NCBI GenBank assembly: GCA_029880775.1
Contig: JAOUNV010000030.1
Location: forward strand, 1 to 10,114
DNA: 10,114 bases
Origin: Nitrospinota bacterium
Lineage (GTDB): Bacteria; Nitrospinota_A; UBA7883
Direction: 5' to 3'
Shown in pieces: positions 6,193 to 10,114 of the stretch (position 1 is the first letter of the stretch; each line of letters begins with the position of its first letter). The notes under the pieces were generated by a model that did no database searches, was not told where the DNA came from, and saw only the letters and a program-made list of their open reading frames with translations. Position numbers and translations under genes: made by a program.

Positions 6193-7580
6193 TTAATATT
6201 CACCACATTGTCGGAAAGAGGTTCCATGAAATTCGGCTCCAGCTCCCTTAGCTTCTGATATTCCGGGGTGGCTTTCTCATACCGCCTCATATCCTCATAC
6301 GCCTTGCCCAGAAAATACCGTGTGGCGGCGTGGTTTGGATTCACCTTCTTCGCTCTTTCCAGTATGTAGACCGCTTTTCGCAGGGTGTTGCCCAAATAGT
6401 AATTCCTCCCCAGCGTCTGGTACAGCACCGCCAGGATCGGGTCGTCCGGCGCCAGAGCCTCCGCCTCTTCATAGTAATCAAGTTCCTTGTCACCTTCGAC
6501 GGTTCTGCGTGTTATACGGCCCGCGATCATCTTTGTCCTGGCGGCGAAATAGTTATCCAGCTTTTTGGCCTCTTCGCCTTTGGCGTTTGTCTTGCCGGTG
6601 ACAGGCTCTCGCAGCTCTGTGAGGAATCTGTAGTTCGCCAAAGCGTTGGCCCCGCCATTTTTCCAGCCGGGGGTCTTGGCTTCGGGAAGGGTCTTGGCCC
6701 CGGGATTGGGGCCTTTGAGCGCTTTTCCAAGGCCCTCCTGGTCGGTTATGTACCCGGAAAGAAAGCTGGCCACGTTTCCCCCCTCGACGATCCTGTATGA
6801 TTTGGAAATACGCTCCAGGCTTTTTCGGGTATGCGCTACATCATACTTTCCAGGCGCCGAAGAACCGATGAGCACAGCCCATTCCAGCTCCGGAACCATC
6901 TCTGGAGCCCACACCGTGACCGAGGGAAACACCGAAGCGAAAGCGGTCATCGCCGCCTTTAGATGCTCCAGGCTGTACAGACCCATGGGGATCCACAAGG
7001 TGGCTGTTCCCTCCGGCGTGAGCAAACCCTTTACCCGCCGAAAAGTCCCTGCGTTCAGGTGTGGGGCCATCTCCTCTGGCTTGAACACGGCGGGCCACAG
7101 GAAAACCAGATCGTATTTTCCATCAGGTTTTCGCAGCCAGGTGGCCGGGTCAGCATAAGTGATTTTCGCCCTGGGGTCGGCCAGGGCCGCCGCGTATTGT
7201 TTATCCACAATATCAACAGCCTTGACAGCCAGAGGGTTCTTCATCACCACGCGCACCGACTCCGCCCCCTGGAACAAGGCCGCGTCCACAGCCGCGCCGG
7301 CTCCCGGCCCCACCACCAAGGCGTTGTTTACTTTTGGGGAGAGGATAAGGGAAAACAGCGATCTTCTGGTGGCGCCGTCGTCGGTCCAGGCCCGCAACAG
7401 CCCGTCCTCCACCATATAGCGGAAGGCGCCGCGAAACTTGCTGAACACCTGGACATGACCCAGGTTGTTGGACTGGTCGAATTCCTTTTTGCCGCCTTTC
7501 ATGCCCAGGGCCGCAGGTGGCGTGGCCATCTCCAGCGCGGCCAGCGCCAGCATGAGCCCCAGCACGATAGCCTTTTTCAC
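6189..7580 (-). CDS. Exported spermidine-synthase-like Rossmann-fold protein with C-terminal TPR repeats
   Basis: 463 residues from GTG 7580, with GGAGG 5 nt upstream. Residues 1-26 look like a cleavable signal peptide (IVLGLMLALAALEMA). Residues about 50-240 resemble the spermidine synthase/methyltransferase fold: a YMVEDGLLRAW strand, the nucleotide-loop-like ALVVGPGAG (87-95), and a YADPATWL (142-149) then YDLVFLWPAVF (156-166) pair in the place of the usual D-A-R and Y-D-hydrophobic-D motifs. Key acidic positions are missing: the end of strand 2 reads VVMKNP instead of an acidic VEID-type motif, and LWP replaces the catalytic Asp. Enzyme activity as a polyamine synthase is therefore doubtful. 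About residues 366-450 contain two to three TPR-like helix pairs, including YYLGNTLRKAVYILERA and YFLGKAYEDMRRYEKA. The likely location is periplasmic and the function is unknown. It lies 12 nt downstream of the beta-helix gene. Confidence 0.8.
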   Translation of the reverse strand: MKKAIVLGLMLALAALEMATPPAALGMKGGKKEFDQSNNLGHVQVFSKFRGAFRYMVEDGLLRAWTDDGATRRSLFSLILSPKVNNALVVGPGAGAAVDAALFQGAESVRVVMKNPLAVKAVDIVDKQYAAALADPRAKITYADPATWLRKPDGKYDLVFLWPAVFKPEEMAPHLNAGTFRRVKGLLTPEGTATLWIPMGLYSLEHLKAAMTAFASVFPSVTVWAPEMVPELEWAVLIGSSAPGKYDVAHTRKSLERISKSYRIVEGGNVASFLSGYITDQEGLGKALKGPNPGAKTLPEAKTPGWKNGGANALANYRFLTELREPVTGKTNAKGEEAKKLDNYFAARTKMIAGRITRRTVEGDKELDYYEEAEALAPDDPILAVLYQTLGRNYYLGNTLRKAVYILERAKKVNPNHAATRYFLGKAYEDMRRYEKATPEYQKLRELEPNFMEPLSDNVVNIK

Positions 7581-7585
7581 TGTAA

Positions 7586-7590
7586 CCTCC
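7586..7590 (-). promoter_or_regulatory. Shine-Dalgarno site for the GTG start of the spermidine-synthase-like gene
   Basis: GGAGG on the minus strand, 5 nt before GTG 7580, inside the 12-nt gap after the beta-helix gene. It confirms the non-ATG start and the signal-peptide-bearing N-terminus. Confidence 0.8.
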
Positions 7591-7592
7591 AG

Positions 7593-8411
7593 TCAGATCG
7601 ATTTACGTTTGACTATTTCCAGATCGAGCGCGCCCTTACCGCGGATCACGCTCCCAGGTGGGTATACTCCCCGGTTCACGGTAGTGTTCGGGTATATCCA
7701 GCAGTCGGAGCCCACCAGCGCCCCCGGCAGAACCACGGTGTTGCATCCGATCTCCGTAAAGTCGCCAATGACCGCGCCCAGCTTGTTCCTGTCGGAGCCG
7801 ATCATCTGGCCGGTGTGGCTGTTTGTCCTGATATTACGAATCTTGCCGGACAAGATTTCTTCGCGAGTGCGAAACTTCAGGTTGGCAAGTATTGTGCCTG
7901 CGCCCAGGTTGCAATACGATCCCATTATAGAGTCACCCAGGTAGTTGAAATGCCCCGCGTTGGAGTTGTCCATGATGATAGAATTCTTCACCTCCGTGGC
8001 GTGGCCGATAACGCATTCATCCCCCACTATAACGTTGCCGCGGATATATGCGCCATGGCGGATCTCGCAACGCTCTCCGATGACGCAGGGGCCTTTTATC
8101 ACGACGCCGGTCTCCAGCACGGTGCCGGGGCCGATGTATATCTTCAGGTCGCTATCGCACACCGGCGAGTGGGTGAACGCGGTTCTCATGATCATGATAG
8201 ACCGATCCTCCGACACGCCGTCCGGCATGGGAGCGTAGTTGAAGTAGAGGAACTTTTCAAAATCACCAGGCAGGTGGCCCTTTTCGTGGCATACGAAATC
8301 ATCCACCATGCTGCCGATGGAATTAAGCGCCGACCATGGCTCATCCCCGGCGCGGACTTCATCGAGAAAGGTGAAATGGTTCTTGTCGGTAAAATACTCG
8401 GCAAACTTCAT
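7593..8411 (-). CDS. GlmU C-terminal-like left-handed beta-helix (hexapeptide repeat) protein
   Basis: 272 residues from ATG 8411, with a full AAGGAGG 4 nt upstream; a longer frame to 8441 ignores this site. Residues about 90-260 are hexapeptide repeats of a left-handed beta-helix (IYIGPGTVLE, VIGERCEI, VIVGDECVIG and so on). The stretch EVKNSIIMDNSNAGHFNYLG followed by NLGAGT closely follows the acetyltransferase half of GlmU, and His154 matches the catalytic His of that motif. Residues 1-90 are not a nucleotidyltransferase domain: no G-G-x-G-T-R-type loop is present. The protein could be a sugar acyltransferase or a sugar-phosphate-binding partner. It is cytoplasmic (no signal peptide) and its ATG overlaps the phosphohexomutase stop as ATGA, suggesting that they handle the same or successive sugar phosphates. 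The substrate cannot be read from the sequence. Confidence 0.85.
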   Translation of the reverse strand: MKFAEYFTDKNHFTFLDEVRAGDEPWSALNSIGSMVDDFVCHEKGHLPGDFEKFLYFNYAPMPDGVSEDRSIMIMRTAFTHSPVCDSDLKIYIGPGTVLETGVVIKGPCVIGERCEIRHGAYIRGNVIVGDECVIGHATEVKNSIIMDNSNAGHFNYLGDSIMGSYCNLGAGTILANLKFRTREEILSGKIRNIRTNSHTGQMIGSDRNKLGAVIGDFTEIGCNTVVLPGALVGSDCWIYPNTTVNRGVYPPGSVIRGKGALDLEIVKRKSI

Positions 8412-10114
8412 CTGTCCTCCTTGAGGCTGGAGAGGAGCCATCGCCCCCTGTCCGTTATATCCGCTCCAGGCCCGGCGAGGGTGACCAGGCCTTGCTTGGC
8501 CGCCTCCTCCAGCAACCTGCCATACTCACGCTCATCCAGTTCGGCCACCGGCGCCTGTGGGGCGCCTCCTTGCGCCTCAATTACCTTCAACAGCTCCACC
8601 TCCGCGGCGCCCATCGCCCCTTGAGGGTTTTTGATAGCCAACATAAGCATGGCAAGCAACTCCTCTCCCAGGTCCGCCAGCGCCAATGAGAGGCGCTCCG
8701 CCCCTCGCAGGCTCACCCCGGTTTTATCCTCGGTGCCGGATGAGCGAATGAAGACGGACGCCACATGGGAGCCTTCTTCCATTAGCTTAATATACAGCAT
8801 GTCCGGCTCCTCTGGCCGGATCATTTCCGTGATGGTCAGAGGTGGCGCCTGACGGCTGGCCCATTGGGCGGTGATGCTGTCAGCTTCCTTCCATGGCGCC
8901 AGGCCGCGCCGCCACTTTGTTTTATCCACGTGGTACGCATACAACGTCTTCTTGAAACCAGGCTCGTATACCATCATGACCCCGCCCATCATCCCGGAGA
9001 GGACCACCGAGGTGTTCAGCAGGCATTTGAATCCATTGCCATGGTATACCGGCGTCGTGGCGCCGCCACCGTCTCTCTGGGACATAAACCCGTTGGTGAT
9101 GGAATGCCCGCTCTCCTCCCCGCCGATGAATAGCGGCGGCTCGATCCCGGCAAAGCTGATCTTCGCATCGTCCAGGATCCGTTCCAGTAGGTCGGCTCCC
9201 AGGGTTCCCTCCGTCACGTGGCGCTCCACCTTCTTAATGACGTGGGCATTGCCGCACCTTCGCACAAGCTCCAGCGCCGCCTTCATCAGTATCCATTTGT
9301 CCCCCACGGCGGTCATCTCCGTCTGGTATCCCATCCCCTCCGCAGCCAGGGCTATATTCAGGTCGCTCTCCACGGTGTTGACGAAATACTTTTCCTGGTC
9401 CGAGTCCTTGTGGCCCCATGCCATCAGAGCGGTGGTGTCGTCGCCGGTGAGGACACGGGCATTGTCGCGGAGTGGGTCGTATATGATCATGTAGAGCCGG
9501 TCGCCGTCACCATCGAACACGGCGCCCCATACATGATCCCCGGCGCCATTGCGGCCAAGCTCAAACACCGCGGCCACTGTCAGGTTTTCGTGAAACCGCC
9601 CGCCCGGCCTCAGCATATCGCGCGTGATAGTACCCACACCCTCCAGCTCCGACACGCCACACTTCTGGTTAACGGAGCCGTCCAAGGCCTGGTTCACCAC
9701 CGCAACGCGTCCAAATCCGGCCTTGACGTATGTATCCTTATTCACAGGCGCCATGGCGCCGTTGGCCGCGTCCACCACCAGAGTCACTTTTTCCAGCGAA
9801 TCGGAATTGGCCCCGCAATTGGCCGGGTCCAGATGATAGCGCAGGTACAGCCCCCACGCCTCGCCGGAGCATTCCTTGGTCTCCGTTATAACAGGCGCGT
9901 TTTTGACAGTCGCTTCGTAGTCAGTTTCCATGACAAGCCGGGTCAGCTCCACGTCGTCTGGCGGCAGTAGCTTAAGGCCGCGCCTGGTGAATATCTTGAC
10001 GCCGTTATAGGAGGCCGGGTTGTGCGATGCGGTGATGACGATGGCCCCGGCGGCGCCGATGGACTGGGCGAATAGGGCCGCCAGTGGCGTGGGCGCCACG
10101 CCGATGACGTGAGG
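8408..10114 (-). CDS. Phosphoglucomutase/phosphomannomutase family protein, 5' end outside window
   Basis: 568 codons are visible and the frame is open to the window edge, so the N-terminus is missing; the apparent GTG at 10099 is an internal valine in the VAPTPL segment. The family interconverts hexose 1- and 6-phosphates in the cytoplasm. All four signature sites are present (visible numbering): phosphoserine loop TASHNP with Ser30, metal loop DGDGDR (201-206), sugar-specificity loop GGEESGH (331-337) and phosphate-binding loop RSSGTED (457-463). GEESGH is typical of glucose/mannose phosphomutases, but substrate choice is not certain. After the fourth domain there is an extra tail of roughly 65 residues, ending in a helix, GLVTLAGPGADITDRGRWLL, that looks like a winged-helix wing. 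The last bases overlap the beta-helix gene. Likely first or early gene of the minus-strand operon. Confidence 0.9.
   Translation of the reverse strand, partial: PHVIGVAPTPLAALFAQSIGAAGAIVITASHNPASYNGVKIFTRRGLKLLPPDDVELTRLVMETDYEATVKNAPVITETKECSGEAWGLYLRYHLDPANCGANSDSLEKVTLVVDAANGAMAPVNKDTYVKAGFGRVAVVNQALDGSVNQKCGVSELEGVGTITRDMLRPGGRFHENLTVAAVFELGRNGAGDHVWGAVFDGDGDRLYMIIYDPLRDNARVLTGDDTTALMAWGHKDSDQEKYFVNTVESDLNIALAAEGMGYQTEMTAVGDKWILMKAALELVRRCGNAHVIKKVERHVTEGTLGADLLERILDDAKISFAGIEPPLFIGGEESGHSITNGFMSQRDGGGATTPVYHGNGFKCLLNTSVVLSGMMGGVMMVYEPGFKKTLYAYHVDKTKWRRGLAPWKEADSITAQWASRQAPPLTITEMIRPEEPDMLYIKLMEEGSHVASVFIRSSGTEDKTGVSLRGAERLSLALADLGEELLAMLMLAIKNPQGAMGAAEVELLKVIEAQGGAPQAPVAELDEREYGRLLEEAAKQGLVTLAGPGADITDRGRWLLSSLKEDR
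8416..8422 (-). promoter_or_regulatory. Shine-Dalgarno site fixing the beta-helix gene start
   Basis: A perfect AAGGAGG on the minus strand, 4 nt before ATG 8411, located within the 3' end of the phosphohexomutase gene. It rules in the 272-residue form and gives this gene independent initiation as well as coupling. Confidence 0.85.

Noticed and set aside
6963..8624. 553-codon plus-strand open frame
   Set aside because: It lies antisense to the SpeE-like, beta-helix and phosphohexomutase genes, all of which have clear family motifs. The translation has no recognisable domain and is rich in His, Arg and Gly, as expected of a GC-rich shadow frame.
10097..10099. GTG as the true start of the phosphohexomutase
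   Set aside because: The frame continues upstream with family-like sequence (PHVIG before VAPTPL), and domain 1 would be truncated; the gene simply runs off the window.

Overview
The window comes from a GC-rich bacterial chromosome with densely packed genes, most likely Gram-negative. The evidence for that is one probable lipoprotein M48 peptidase, several proteins with Sec-type signal peptides, a periplasmic c-type heme protein and a TlpA-like thiol-disulfide protein. The pyrimidine genes encode the NAD-linked, two-subunit (class 1B) dihydroorotate dehydrogenase. This enzyme type is common in Firmicutes and in anaerobic or deep-branching Gram-negative lineages such as Desulfobacterota, Nitrospirota and Nitrospinota-like groups. 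The sequence alone does not let me name a genus. I see no tRNA, rRNA, CRISPR array, insertion sequence or phage gene.

Plus strand, 1-3530: a pyrimidine biosynthesis operon. It holds the 3' end of carB (carbamoyl-phosphate synthase large subunit), then an exported transglutaminase-fold protein, then pyrK and pyrD. Spacing is tight: 12 nt after carB, an ATGA overlap into pyrK and 3 nt into pyrD. The secreted transglutaminase-like gene is therefore built into the operon although it has no known role in pyrimidine synthesis. A short hairpin over the pyrD stop may end the transcript.

Minus strand, 4935-3574: a two-gene envelope unit, reading convergently toward pyrD. It encodes an exported SH3b-domain protein and an M48 metallopeptidase lipoprotein, 3 nt apart. 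A plausible promoter lies in the only sizeable gap, 4936-5030.

Minus strand, 10114-5031: a probable five- or six-gene operon. In transcription order it contains a phosphohexomutase (5' end outside the window) with an unusual C-terminal extension; a left-handed beta-helix protein resembling the acetyltransferase half of GlmU; an exported protein fusing a degenerate spermidine-synthase-like Rossmann fold to TPR repeats; a possible 23-residue ORF with ATGA overlaps at both ends; a DUF3365/Tll0287-like c-type heme protein; and a TlpA/ResA-like thioredoxin. The first two genes look like sugar-phosphate metabolism for envelope polysaccharide or nucleotide sugars. The last three larger genes are exported, and the final two suggest periplasmic redox chemistry. 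Several junctions are ATGA overlaps, which points to translational coupling.

The less ordinary features are the transglutaminase insertion in the pyrimidine operon, the exported spermidine-synthase-like/TPR protein, the ATGA-bounded mini-ORF, and the pairing of a His/Cys-type heme protein with a thiol-disulfide protein. None of these establishes a new system on its own.
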